DNA from: JBMFVE01 sp049966155
GTDB lineage: Bacteria; Bacteroidota; Ignavibacteria; Kryptoniales; JAKASW01
DNA: 56,141 nt
Reading direction: 5' to 3'
NCBI GenBank assembly: GCA_049966155.1
Contig: JBMFVE010000013.1
Location: forward strand, 1-56,141
The notes below the pieces were generated by a model. The model saw only the letters and a program-made list of their open reading frames with translations, did not search any database and had not been told where the DNA came from. A program made the position numbers and the translations under genes. This document shows positions 35,756 to 44,685 of the stretch, in pieces. Within the stretch, counting starts at the first letter, position 1, and the number at the start of each line of letters is the position of its first letter.

Positions 35756-36742
35756 TCAGCTCACCCTTTCAACTACAAAGCCTGCCAATTTCATAAGCGA
35801 GTCCTTTGCCTCACTTTCAGGAAAACCGACAATTTCCAGACGGGCTTTCTCAAGGAACTCTTCTGCCTTTTGATGAGCCTTCTCTATTCCTCCATACTCC
35901 TGTGCAAAACGAACAACATCCCTTATCTTAGCACCCCTCTTACCTGTTCTTAAAAGGCGGATTATATTTCTTTTTATCTCCTTAGGAGCATTTTGAAAAG
36001 CATAAATTAAAGGCAGCGTTATCTTCCTTTCCTTTATGTCGCTTCCAATTGGCTTACCCAGGAGAAATGACTCCCCCTCATAATCGAGGACATCATCCCT
36101 GATTTGAAATGCCAGACCAAGATATTCGCCAAAATTACGCATGCGGGAGATTTTTTCAGGGTCGTCAGTTGCACTTATAGCACCCATCTCACAGCATGTT
36201 GAAATTAAAGAGGCTGTCTTGTCTGAAATTATTCTGAAGTATGTTAGTTCGTCTATGTCAAAATTCCTTGATTTTTGAATCTGAAGTAGTTCACCTTCAC
36301 TCATACGCTTTACCGCTGTGGATGATACCCTGAGGAAGTGAAATTCTTCATTTGTCAATGAAAGAAGCAAACCCCGTGACAGCAGGTAGTCTCCCATGAG
36401 AACAGCCACCTTGTTTTTCCAGATAGCATTTATAGAAGCAAGCCCCCTCCTCATATTTGCATTGTCAACCACATCGTCATGAATTAAAGTTGCAGTATGG
36501 AGGAGTTCAACGAGCGCTGCAGCTCTGTAAGTGCTCTCATTAATTCCTCCGCAAACTTCAGCAGACAGCAATACCAGCATCGGCCTGATTTTTTTCCCTT
36601 TTTGTCTGAGGATATATCTTGCAACAGTATCGACCAATCCAATATCAGACCTCATTGACTCCCTGAAAACTTTATTAAACTGTTCGAGATGATCCTTTAT
36701 TGGACGGGAAATTGTATCTAAATCCAAAGTTCCACCTGACAT
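35756..36742 (-). CDS. Polyprenyl diphosphate synthase (trans-isoprenyl, IspB/HepT type)
   Basis: 328 aa, chain elongation of allylic diphosphates with IPP. The first Asp-rich motif is TLIHDDVVDNANMRRG and the second is FQIRDDVLDYEGE, both complete. KKIRPMLVLLSAEVCG and GKPIGSDIKERKITLPLIYA are further family blocks. Residues before the first Asp motif lack bulky aromatics, consistent with a long product such as a quinone side chain, but the chain length cannot be fixed. It lies between tatC (8 bp) and the patatin gene. Confidence 0.93.
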   Translation of the reverse strand: MSGGTLDLDTISRPIKDHLEQFNKVFRESMRSDIGLVDTVARYILRQKGKKIRPMLVLLSAEVCGGINESTYRAAALVELLHTATLIHDDVVDNANMRRGLASINAIWKNKVAVLMGDYLLSRGLLLSLTNEEFHFLRVSSTAVKRMSEGELLQIQKSRNFDIDELTYFRIISDKTASLISTCCEMGAISATDDPEKISRMRNFGEYLGLAFQIRDDVLDYEGESFLLGKPIGSDIKERKITLPLIYAFQNAPKEIKRNIIRLLRTGKRGAKIRDVVRFAQEYGGIEKAHQKAEEFLEKARLEIVGFPESEAKDSLMKLAGFVVERVS

Positions 36743-36750
36743 TAAGTTAA

Positions 36751-37524
36751 TTAAGTTTCTTCCATTTTTGGTTTCTTCCTGGCAAACCTTGCAACAATAA
36801 TTGAAACTTCATAAAGGAGATAAATTGGAATAGCAACAATTAACTGCGTCGCCATGTCCGGGCTTGGTGTTATCACTGCTGCTATGATTAAGATTACAAT
36901 TATGGCATGCCTTCTGTACTTAGCCAAAAACTTCGGAGATAGTATGCCGATTTTTGCCAGAAAGTAAGACAGCATTGGCATTTCAAAAACTATGGCACAG
37001 GCCAGCATGATTCCTGTTATGAACTTAAAATACTCCTGGACATCGATGATGTTTTCAATTGAGGAGCTTCCGAAAGCAGCAAAAAAATTAAGTGCACTCG
37101 GAATTGCTACAAAATATGCAAATGCCCCTCCAAGAAGAAAGAAAAGGCTGGAAAAAAGTACAATTGCACCAATGTATTTTCTTTCGTGAGGATAGAGAGC
37201 AGGTTCTACAAATTTCCAGAACTGAAATATTGTATTAGGAATGCTTACAACGACACCGGCAATGAAAATCATTTCCATATATAGCATCATCTGGCCGTAC
37301 GGCTTCAGATTCTGAATTTTAAGAGGAGGATGAGTATGGAGAGCTGGCGCAAGGAGGAACCTGTTCATGATTTGATCAGCATAAATTGCACAAATTATTG
37401 TACCGATAACAATTCCCACCAGCGACCAGATCAACCGCCACCTCAGTTCCTCAAGGTGATCCCAGAAGGACATCTCTTTTCTTTCGCCTTCAAGCAATCC
37501 GGGATCTTCTGCCAACTCGCTCAC
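36751..37524 (-). CDS. tatC: Sec-independent protein translocase TatC
   Basis: 257 aa, receptor subunit of the twin-arginine translocase in the inner membrane. It has the TatC opening MSFWDHLEELRWRLIWSLVG and six hydrophobic helices. Conserved internal segments are FWKFVEPALYPHERKYIGAI, GAFAYFVAIPSALNFF and ITPSPDMATQLIVAIPIYLLYE. The tail is short and basic. No tatA/B gene is nearby. It sits 3 bp after glyA and 8 bp before the prenyl synthase. Confidence 0.96.
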   Translation of the reverse strand: MSELAEDPGLLEGERKEMSFWDHLEELRWRLIWSLVGIVIGTIICAIYADQIMNRFLLAPALHTHPPLKIQNLKPYGQMMLYMEMIFIAGVVVSIPNTIFQFWKFVEPALYPHERKYIGAIVLFSSLFFLLGGAFAYFVAIPSALNFFAAFGSSSIENIIDVQEYFKFITGIMLACAIVFEMPMLSYFLAKIGILSPKFLAKYRRHAIIVILIIAAVITPSPDMATQLIVAIPIYLLYEVSIIVARFARKKPKMEET

Positions 37525-37527
37525 CCT

Positions 37528-38838
37528 TTAAACTTCCCTTCCAAAACCATAGAGAGGAAATTTTGCACAGAGGTCTCTGACGTCCTGCCTGACCTCCCGA
37601 TATATACTTTCATTTCCAATATTTGATATAACTCTGTCAACAAGCTCCGCAATTACAACCATCTCCGCCTCTTTCATCCCGCGGGTTGTCACAGCCGGCG
37701 TTCCAATGCGTATACCACTTGTAACCATTGGAGATTTGTCATCATACGGAACCATGTTCTTGTTGACAGTTATGCCACTCAATTCCAGAGCTTTTTCAGC
37801 ATCCTTCCCTGTAACGTTTTTATTCCTCAGGTCAATTAACATCAAATGATTATCCGTACCATCAGATACAAGTTTATATTCTCTCTTTTTAAATTCTTCC
37901 GCAAGTTTTGAGGCGTTCTTGATTATTTGCTTTGCGTAAGAGACAAATTCAGGTTTCAAATTCTCCCCAAAAGCCACCGCCTTTGCTGCTATAACATGCA
38001 TCAGTGGTCCCCCCTGAATGCCCGGCATTACATTCGAGTCGACAATTTCCGACATCATTTTAAGTCTTCCACTTTTTGCAGCGGTCAGGCCAAATGGATT
38101 TTCAAAATCCCTGCCAATGAGTATCAGGCCTCCTCTAGGACCCCGCAATGTCTTATGGGTTGTTGAAGTTACAATATGACAATAAGGGAGGGGGTTGTTG
38201 AGAAGCTTTGCAGCTATGAGACCCGCTGGATGGGCAATGTCTGCCATCAGAAAGGCACCAACCCTGTCGGCAATTTCTCTAAAAGCCTTGAAGTCTATAT
38301 CCCTCGAATAAGCGCTTGCACCTGTAACTATCATTTTTGGCCTGTGTTCCTTCGCCAGCTTTTCCACCTCATTTAAATCAATCCTCCCCGTATCCTTACT
38401 AACACCATATGATACAACTTTGAAAAGCTTACCGCTGAAATTAACAGGCGAGCCATGAGTCAGGTGTCCACCGTGAGAAAGGTTCATCCCCAATATAGTA
38501 TCTCCGGCATTTATAAATGAAAAATAGGCAGCCATGTTCGCCTGACTCCCTGCATGCGGCTGAACATTTGCATATTCAGCGCCAAACAACTTCTTAACCC
38601 GTTCACGAGCTAAATTTTCTGCAACATCAACAAATTCACAGCCCCCGTAATACCTTTTCCCCGGGTATCCCTCTGCATACTTATTTGTCATCACAGATCC
38701 CATTGCTGCCAGGACAGCTGCACTGACAAAGTTTTCAGAAGCAATTAATTCAAGAGTAAAATTCTGTCTCTCAATTTCAGAGTTAATTGCCTGAAACACA
38801 TCCTGATCAGAACTCTTTAATACATTTAGGAAATCCAT
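37528..38838 (-). CDS. glyA: Serine hydroxymethyltransferase GlyA
   Basis: 436 aa, PLP enzyme that converts serine + THF to glycine + methylene-THF. Landmarks are LELIASENFVS, NKYAEGYPGKRYYGGCEFVD, NVQPHAGSQANMAAY, LSHGGHLTHGSPVN, ADIAHPAGLIAA, the Schiff-base Lys in TSTTHKTLRGPRGGLI, and SGIRIGTPAVTTRGM. I prefer the ATG at 38838, which follows AGGA at ~8 nt; an in-frame ATG at 38871 would add 11 residues and overlap the end of rpiB without a good ribosome-binding site. Confidence 0.96.
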   Translation of the reverse strand: MDFLNVLKSSDQDVFQAINSEIERQNFTLELIASENFVSAAVLAAMGSVMTNKYAEGYPGKRYYGGCEFVDVAENLARERVKKLFGAEYANVQPHAGSQANMAAYFSFINAGDTILGMNLSHGGHLTHGSPVNFSGKLFKVVSYGVSKDTGRIDLNEVEKLAKEHRPKMIVTGASAYSRDIDFKAFREIADRVGAFLMADIAHPAGLIAAKLLNNPLPYCHIVTSTTHKTLRGPRGGLILIGRDFENPFGLTAAKSGRLKMMSEIVDSNVMPGIQGGPLMHVIAAKAVAFGENLKPEFVSYAKQIIKNASKLAEEFKKREYKLVSDGTDNHLMLIDLRNKNVTGKDAEKALELSGITVNKNMVPYDDKSPMVTSGIRIGTPAVTTRGMKEAEMVVIAELVDRVISNIGNESIYREVRQDVRDLCAKFPLYGFGREV

Positions 38839-38864
38839 TTGATCAATCCTGTTTTTTAACTGAA

Positions 38865-39302
38865 TCAACATCCTGTTAGTGAATGCATCTTCTCAATTCG
38901 CCTCTGATGCCGCCCACCCTCAAAATTGGTATTTAACCAGACCACAACCATCTCCTTAACAACTTCCCAGTTTGTCAGGCGCTCACCAATGCTCAAAACA
39001 TTGGCATCATTGTGCCGACGGGAAAGTTCAGCCATCTCAACGCTTGTGCATAAAGCCGACCGGACATTTTTCACCTTGTTGGCAACCATATCAACACCTA
39101 TGCCGCTCCCGCATACCATTATCCCACGATCACATTCCCCCCTGCTTATTGCTAAAGCAGCCGGGTAAACATAGTCTGGATAATCACTCGACTGGCTGTC
39201 GAAAGCGCCATAGTCCCTGTATTCCATGTGAAGCTCATCGAGAATCTTCTTTATCCTTTCTTTGTATTCAAACCCAGCATGATCAGATGCGAGAGCAATC
39301 AT
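38865..39302 (-). CDS. rpiB: Ribose 5-phosphate isomerase B
   Basis: 145 aa, RpiB/LacAB family, interconverts ribose 5-phosphate and ribulose 5-phosphate. The N-terminus MIALASDHAGFEYKE, the central DYPDYVYPAALAI, the catalytic Cys segment GIMVCGSGIGVDMVANK and the SRRHNDANVLSIGER region all match. AAAGGAG lies upstream of the ATG. It is followed by glyA and preceded by the outer-membrane protein gene at 14 bp. Confidence 0.95.
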   Translation of the reverse strand: MIALASDHAGFEYKERIKKILDELHMEYRDYGAFDSQSSDYPDYVYPAALAISRGECDRGIMVCGSGIGVDMVANKVKNVRSALCTSVEMAELSRRHNDANVLSIGERLTNWEVVKEMVVVWLNTNFEGGRHQRRIEKMHSLTGC

Positions 39303-39316
39303 TATTAAGTACTCCT

Positions 39317-40585
39317 TTAATCACTTTCCGGGCGGAAGAACCATGTCTCCCCACCCGTAATTGATAAATAAAATCTAAGAACCTTTTCTTTTAAAAGGAG
39401 GTCGCTTCCAAGACCCCGCAAACCATATTGAAGAGAAAAATTAACTGTTGCAGCATAACTAATTGGCAGTTCAACTCCCCCTGTTAGAAATATTTCGTCT
39501 GCCTGCTTCATAACGCCTCCATTGGACATAACCAAAAACTGGCTTTTTTCATAATACGCGCCTACCCTGTATGCACGCTTGTCAAATGGAGAGAGCGAAC
39601 GATATCCCTGGAAAAGCTCCAATCCCGCTCCAACAAAAACCTTATCCCCAAATGTCCCCTGCGGGGTAAAGGAATCGTAATACTTTGAAAGCTTTTGAAC
39701 TCTCACATCCAGAACCCCGGTTAATCCTTCCCTGAACACCTTCGTCACCCCGATGCCAAATTCTGGAGGTACATAACCAGTAATAGCCTCATCCACAAGA
39801 GTGGTATCAAGATGATCAATATAGCTGTTCTTCAGATGATAATTGCCGTGAAGATTTGTAGCCAGTCGTACATATCCTCCAATGTTAATATCACGTGTAG
39901 CTGTTGAATTAAATATGTCACCGGCATTTTCAATAATCATCCCAAACGTTGCCGAGGGACCCCTCAAATAAACACTGCGATCAGAATAAGTATTGTAGTA
40001 AGACGAGTTATTGAAAGTTATTTGCCGGGTTGTCTGCACACGCCCAAATGCATACCTGAAAGCAGTTCCAACATCAAGCCATTTAAATGGCTTTAAGCTG
40101 AATCCGACAAACCCTTCACCAAGTCCACCGCTACCTGTCAAATGCAATGTCCATGCAGGCATATCATTTGTCGCCGCCACCGAACCCATTGTCTGGTAGT
40201 CATGATTTGAAAATGGAGTAAAACCGGCTGCAAAAACCAGACCAATATCCTTTTGAAGAGGGAGCCCCAGCGATGCCCCTCCAAAATTACCATTTGTAAG
40301 GTATGAACTTGATCCGACAGACTTATCGTCCGACCAATCACCTGAAAAAATATAGTTTGCATTAAATGTTACATAACCAAGGCCGGTCCACGATGCCGGA
40401 TTTACAATATTTAGATTATTCCCTCCTAAAAGCGCCAATCCGGCATTTCCCATTCCCACTGCCCTGCTGCTGGCAAAACTTGTAAATCCTCCAATGCCTC
40501 GACCAGATAGTGGACTTCCATCACCAGCATAAATAAACTGAGGCAATACAAATGAAATGACAGATATCAGAAAAAATTTCTTCAT
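39317..40585 (-). CDS. Outer-membrane beta-barrel protein, FadL/PorV-like
   Basis: 422 aa with a signal peptide (MKKFFLISVISFVLPQFIYAG). After it come SGRGIGGFTSFASSRAVGMG and NLNIVNPASWTGLGYVTFNA, the opening typical of FCB-group outer-membrane barrels of the PorV/PorQ or FadL-like kind. Alternating hydrophobic strands continue to the C-terminus, where VLRFYLSITGG is strand-like. It overlaps the lipoprotein gene by 4 nt (ATGA), so they are probably made together. Whether it serves T9SS, lipid transport or something else is not clear. Confidence 0.75.
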   Translation of the reverse strand: MKKFFLISVISFVLPQFIYAGDGSPLSGRGIGGFTSFASSRAVGMGNAGLALLGGNNLNIVNPASWTGLGYVTFNANYIFSGDWSDDKSVGSSSYLTNGNFGGASLGLPLQKDIGLVFAAGFTPFSNHDYQTMGSVAATNDMPAWTLHLTGSGGLGEGFVGFSLKPFKWLDVGTAFRYAFGRVQTTRQITFNNSSYYNTYSDRSVYLRGPSATFGMIIENAGDIFNSTATRDINIGGYVRLATNLHGNYHLKNSYIDHLDTTLVDEAITGYVPPEFGIGVTKVFREGLTGVLDVRVQKLSKYYDSFTPQGTFGDKVFVGAGLELFQGYRSLSPFDKRAYRVGAYYEKSQFLVMSNGGVMKQADEIFLTGGVELPISYAATVNFSLQYGLRGLGSDLLLKEKVLRFYLSITGGETWFFRPESD

Positions 40586-41760
40586 TTTGTCCCCGCAGGA
40601 GTATATATGATGTTTAGCTTCGGCTTCAATGAGTCAGGAGCAGTTTCGTCATATATGAAACGTGTATCCACATTATTGAGTTCGCTATATTTAGTGACCA
40701 TGAACCCGTTATTCTGACCATTTAACATCATCTGAACCAGAAGAGTAACGTTAAATGTGTACCTGTTTCCCGACAGAGAGCTTATGACAGGATTAAATGC
40801 ATTGAAAGCTGTAGATGTGGAATCATAGTAAACGACAAGAGAATCGATTGATTTTGTGCCATATCTGGATGTATCTGAAAAATCCGCCGTCAACGTAAGC
40901 GTAGCATAATTGACAATTGAATGCTTCGGTATTTTACTTAAATCAAACTTAAGCCACATCCTCAATCCTGTCCCCCCTTCAATGTATTTAAATTTTCCCT
41001 GTGGCAAATTATTGAGATAAGCATTTGAAACAGACTCATTTAAACTTCTGATCGAGGTCAAGGTATCAGTGGTCCCATTCTTTTGATAAATAACAGTAAT
41101 AAAGGGATCATATGCAGAAGTACCGTTAACAGCAGAATAAACCGAAAGTATTCCACCTTCAAACTGAGGAATTATAATAATTCCATAGCTCTTAACCGTT
41201 GAGTCAACGCCAGATCTACCCCATGTCCTCACAATCGACGTGTCAAGATTCAACACAACAGTTGTATCAGTTACTGCAGAAGATGAAATCCTGTTAACAT
41301 ATTCATAACCAATCGACTTAATTGAATCCCACGTAGCTCCAGTTGCAGTCCAGTTCCCGTTTAAAGCATATCCTGAAAAAGTTAGCTGCTTTAGAGAGTT
41401 TGTGTCCTGCGGAGTAACAGGCAAAACATAACTGGCGCGGCGAAATGTTATCCAGGCTTTAATAATTGAGCTGGCATTGTAAACCGAATCAAGTCCGTGA
41501 AATTGAATGAGCAAATCAGATTCAACCCATGAGAGTTTCCCCAACGTCAGGACAGTGCTGGAACCTGTGGCAAGCGGATGGATAATTTGCTGGCTGATTG
41601 TTAATCCAGAATCCACTACAGAATCAAAGCTCCTTGGCACAGTTGTGCTGTCTACATTAACCAGCCACGAGCCGTATTGATTAATTTTGTTAGTACATCC
41701 GGATGCACTGATAGCGACTACTGCAATTAAAAATAAACGTCCAAAATATTTATTCTCCAC
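40582..41760 (-). CDS. Lipoprotein of unknown function, beta-rich
   Basis: 392 aa. A lipoprotein signal peptide is evident (RLFLIAVVAISASGC, lipobox ASGC). I do not recognise the mature part. It is Ser/Thr/Asp-rich with two similar halves, each having a segment like IIKAWITFRRA or IVNYATLTLTADF followed by a long strand-rich stretch, reminiscent of DNRLRE-type surface domains. The start is a GTG at 41758-41760, overlapping the gmhB end by 11 nt, with AAGGT ahead of it. It is coupled to the outer-membrane barrel gene downstream, so it may be its partner. Confidence 0.7.
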   Translation of the reverse strand: MENKYFGRLFLIAVVAISASGCTNKINQYGSWLVNVDSTTVPRSFDSVVDSGLTISQQIIHPLATGSSTVLTLGKLSWVESDLLIQFHGLDSVYNASSIIKAWITFRRASYVLPVTPQDTNSLKQLTFSGYALNGNWTATGATWDSIKSIGYEYVNRISSSAVTDTTVVLNLDTSIVRTWGRSGVDSTVKSYGIIIIPQFEGGILSVYSAVNGTSAYDPFITVIYQKNGTTDTLTSIRSLNESVSNAYLNNLPQGKFKYIEGGTGLRMWLKFDLSKIPKHSIVNYATLTLTADFSDTSRYGTKSIDSLVVYYDSTSTAFNAFNPVISSLSGNRYTFNVTLLVQMMLNGQNNGFMVTKYSELNNVDTRFIYDETAPDSLKPKLNIIYTPAGTK

Positions 41761-42322
41761 TTTCTACCTTTCCTTTGACAAAGTTAGTCACTGCATCGTA
41801 AAGGTTCCTGGCAAGATAATCTATTTTAATACCGTCTTCAACACACCTTTGATGCTCAACCTGGCCATAACCCGTAAGCACAAGACTTGTAAAGGCTCCC
41901 GCATTTGCTCCACATTTAACATCACTCCACTTGTCGCCAACAACAAAAGATTTCTTTAAATTAATGCCAAAGTCGGCCTCTGCCCTGAGCAGCATTCCTA
42001 TATCAGGCTTACGGCATGAGCAAATGATATGAGAAGTGTAATCGGGGTGGTGTGGACAATAGTACAATGCGTCAACCTTAGCCCCATTTTGAGAAAGGAG
42101 TTCCTTAAGACGATAGTTAACCCGTTCGACCTCATCTATTGTCATTATCCCCCTGGCTACACCCGATTGATTTGATATCACTATTACCTTCAGATTCATG
42201 CGGTTGGCCATAGCAATAGCTTCAGCAGAGCCGTCAATTAACTCCAGCTGGTCAGGGTCACGTATAAAATCCTTTTCAAAGTTAATCGTTCCGTCACGAT
42301 CAACAAACAGCGCACGAATCAC
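41750..42322 (-). CDS. gmhB: D-glycero-D-manno-heptose 1,7-bisphosphate phosphatase GmhB
   Basis: 190 aa HAD phosphatase of the histidinol-phosphatase/GmhB group. Motif I is ALFVDRDGTINFEKDF, motif II is VIVISNQSGVARGIM, and the zinc-binding loop is YYCPHHPDYTSHIICSCRKP, with Cys-x-His and two later Cys. Motif III/IV is FVVGDKWSDVKCG. It makes ADP-heptose precursors for the LPS core, which fits lpxB and lpxK in this window. The start codon is GTG overlapping the glgA stop (GTGA). Confidence 0.92.
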   Translation of the reverse strand: MIRALFVDRDGTINFEKDFIRDPDQLELIDGSAEAIAMANRMNLKVIVISNQSGVARGIMTIDEVERVNYRLKELLSQNGAKVDALYYCPHHPDYTSHIICSCRKPDIGMLLRAEADFGINLKKSFVVGDKWSDVKCGANAGAFTSLVLTGYGQVEHQRCVEDGIKIDYLARNLYDAVTNFVKGKVESGE

Positions 42323-43803
42323 TTCTCTAATATCTTCGAGTAAAGATCAACATACTGCCTTGCTGAATTCGCCCAGGAAAAATCCTCCATCATCCCGTTT
42401 CTCATGATTTTCTGCCAGGTTCTTTGATCTCCAAAGCACTTCACAGCAGCAGCAACTGCTTTTACCATATCTTCAGCACTTGCTTTTTCAAAAAAGAAGC
42501 CGGTTCCCGTCCCCTTCTGGATGTTTACTTCCTTTACCGTATCAGCCAGTCCCCCTGTCCTCCTTACAACCGGCACAGTGCCATATTTGAGACTGTAAAG
42601 CTGGTTGAGCCCGCACGGCTCATATTTGCTTGGCATAAGATAAATATCTGCGGCTGCTTCTATAAGGTGGGAGAGCTCATCATCATATCCTATCTGGAGC
42701 GCAAATTTCCCTGCGTACTTTTTTGCAAGAGCTTCAAGTTTGTTCTGATAATCCTTTTCTCCCATGCCCAGGATTATAACCTGAACATTGAGTTTCATCA
42801 GAGCATCAAATCCCTCTATAACAAGATCAATCCCCTTTTGCTCAACAAGTCTCGATATCATTCCAATTAGAGGAACTTCAGGATCGTACTTCATATTGAA
42901 CTTCTTGAGGAGGTACTTCTTATTCTCAACCTTGGCATCAAGCATCTTCACATTATACTTAAATGGAATATTTTTATCTGAATCTGGATTCCAGACATCA
43001 TAATCTATCCCGTTGACGATTCCCAGAAAATTTTTCCGTCTCTTCTTGAGGACGCCACTCATGCCGCACCCATACTCATCGCTCTCAGAAATTTCTTTAG
43101 CGTAAGTTGAACTGACCGTGGTGATAAAATCAGCATATGTCAGACCGGCTTTCAGGAAACTGAACTGGCCATAAAATTCTGCACCTTCAGGTGTAAACAC
43201 ATCATCCGGTAATCCTGTCTTCAAAAATGTCTCTTTCGGAAAATTACCCTGGTAACTGATATTATGAATTGTAAAAACAGTCTTCACGTTCCTGAAAAAA
43301 GGGTCGTTTGAATAATTTTTCTTCAGATAAGCCGGCACCAATCCCGTTTGCCAATCATTACAATGAATAATGTGAGGCGGCCATCCCAGCCGTTTCAGTA
43401 TTTCAAAGATTCCTCTTGAATAAAAAATAAACCTTTCATCATTGTCGGGATAATCTTTCTTGGTTTTTGGATCCTGATAAATCCCGGCTCGGGTGAAAAA
43501 TTCAGAACTGTCTATGAAATATATTTGAACTTTTGTCCTTTCGCCAACAAGAAATGATGATTTTACATTTAATTTAGCTATTTTTTTCCCAATTGGTATG
43601 TCGATGTCTTTTAAACGGATGATTTCGTGAATACGAAACTTTCTTTCGCTTATAAAGCCATATCGCGGGATGGCAAGCCTGACGTCATTACCCAATTCTT
43701 TAAGAGCCTGGGGCAGTGAACTGGCTACATCCGCCAGCCCACCGGTCTTCGCAAAGGGGTACACCTCTGACGAAAGGAAAAGAACATTGAAGGGTTGTGC
43801 CAT
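42319..43803 (-). CDS. glgA: Glycogen synthase GlgA
   Basis: 494 aa GT5 glycosyltransferase using ADP-glucose to extend alpha-1,4-glucan. The ADP-glucose-binding KTGG is in the N-terminal FAKTGGLADVASSLPQAL. HCNDWQTGLVPAYL, TIHNISYQGNF, VNGIDYDVWNP, GMISRLVEQKGIDLV, and MPSKYEPCGLNQLYSLKYG with RRTGGLADTV complete the family pattern. It heads the minus-strand run down to the patatin gene and suggests carbon storage as glycogen. Confidence 0.95.
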   Translation of the reverse strand: MAQPFNVLFLSSEVYPFAKTGGLADVASSLPQALKELGNDVRLAIPRYGFISERKFRIHEIIRLKDIDIPIGKKIAKLNVKSSFLVGERTKVQIYFIDSSEFFTRAGIYQDPKTKKDYPDNDERFIFYSRGIFEILKRLGWPPHIIHCNDWQTGLVPAYLKKNYSNDPFFRNVKTVFTIHNISYQGNFPKETFLKTGLPDDVFTPEGAEFYGQFSFLKAGLTYADFITTVSSTYAKEISESDEYGCGMSGVLKKRRKNFLGIVNGIDYDVWNPDSDKNIPFKYNVKMLDAKVENKKYLLKKFNMKYDPEVPLIGMISRLVEQKGIDLVIEGFDALMKLNVQVIILGMGEKDYQNKLEALAKKYAGKFALQIGYDDELSHLIEAAADIYLMPSKYEPCGLNQLYSLKYGTVPVVRRTGGLADTVKEVNIQKGTGTGFFFEKASAEDMVKAVAAAVKCFGDQRTWQKIMRNGMMEDFSWANSARQYVDLYSKILEK

Positions 43804-44146
43804 ATCTTTCCTGATTTGTTATGAAAATTTATTAAAAAAAAGGAATATAATCAATTCACCAGATTTGTAAGCGTGCTCTTAACGGTTGCTTTTCATATGC
43901 GATTTTAGCGAGTTTTTGAATGCTGCCGTGTACCATTTTGCTCTTCTTCGCCGAAGTGTAAAACTGTTCCGGCAGTCCAGGCACCTGATACGACTGCGGT
44001 TAAAATAATCCCCGCAATCGCTTACCAACCAACCGGTTAAAACAATTTCAGCAACCGCGAAGTGCTACGCTTATATTCCTTTTACCCGACATACAGGCCT
44101 CTCAACCACTTCTCTGCAACTCTATCGCTGCCTATATCGGATTTCC
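43804..44146. other. Gene-free stretch upstream of glgA
   Basis: No ORF with recognisable content on either strand, and no tRNA fold or clear terminator. The first ~60 bp before glgA are A/T-rich and probably hold its promoter. The rest joins directly onto the decayed ORF pair that follows, so it may be degraded sequence from the same event. Confidence 0.4.
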
Positions 44147-44623
44147 ACTATCTCATTGAATTTTTTAGGTACTTCTGTTATCCTTTCATCAGACAATGAC
44201 TTTAAACAAGGGTCATTTTTTATACAGGAACTTTTACAAAGAGAAACTGTATCCACTAAATCAATTCTCTTTGAACCAATTTTTATTCGACAGCTGAAAT
44301 CGCTACCGAAGAGACACTTCTTAAATTAAAATCCAATTCCTATAGACAAATAGATGCTTCCGATGTAATTTTTCTAAAAGAAATTATTAAAAGAAAAAGA
44401 GATACCGGTTTATAAATTCAAAACATTTGAAGAGGCAGAAAAAGGATTATGGATTAGAAACATTGATACAAAATATCTTAATACATTAAAAGAATTTTTT
44501 AAACTGAGTGCATATTTATCGAAAAAAGTAAAAATCAAAAATGGGGTTAGTAAATTCTTAACTTTTGAAGAGACTAACAAAGCACGTTTTGAAGAAATTA
44601 TTAATGCATCGTTGAGAAGCTGA
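44147..44623 (+). pseudogene. Decayed plus-strand gene pair, possibly accessory
   Basis: Reading frames without start codons look like fragments of real proteins. One frame (about 44147-44342) reads TSVILSSDNDFKQGSFFIQE, then TKSILFEPIF; after a shift near 44280 a second frame continues IATEETLLKLKSNSYRQID, DVIFLKEIIKRK, and stops at 44415. A third frame (44378-44623) overlaps it and encodes IPVYKFKTFEEAEKGLW, then LSAYLSKKVKIKNGV and FLTFEETNKARFEEII. The overlapping two-gene layout, low GC and small size recall nucleotidyltransferase- or toxin-antitoxin-like pairs, but I cannot name the family. Strand and composition differ from the neighbours. Confidence 0.5.
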
Positions 44624-44685
44624 TTTATGAAACATGGACAACCCAGTGCAAAGCAGGAGCAGGACGGCAAACAAATAATAGTTGT

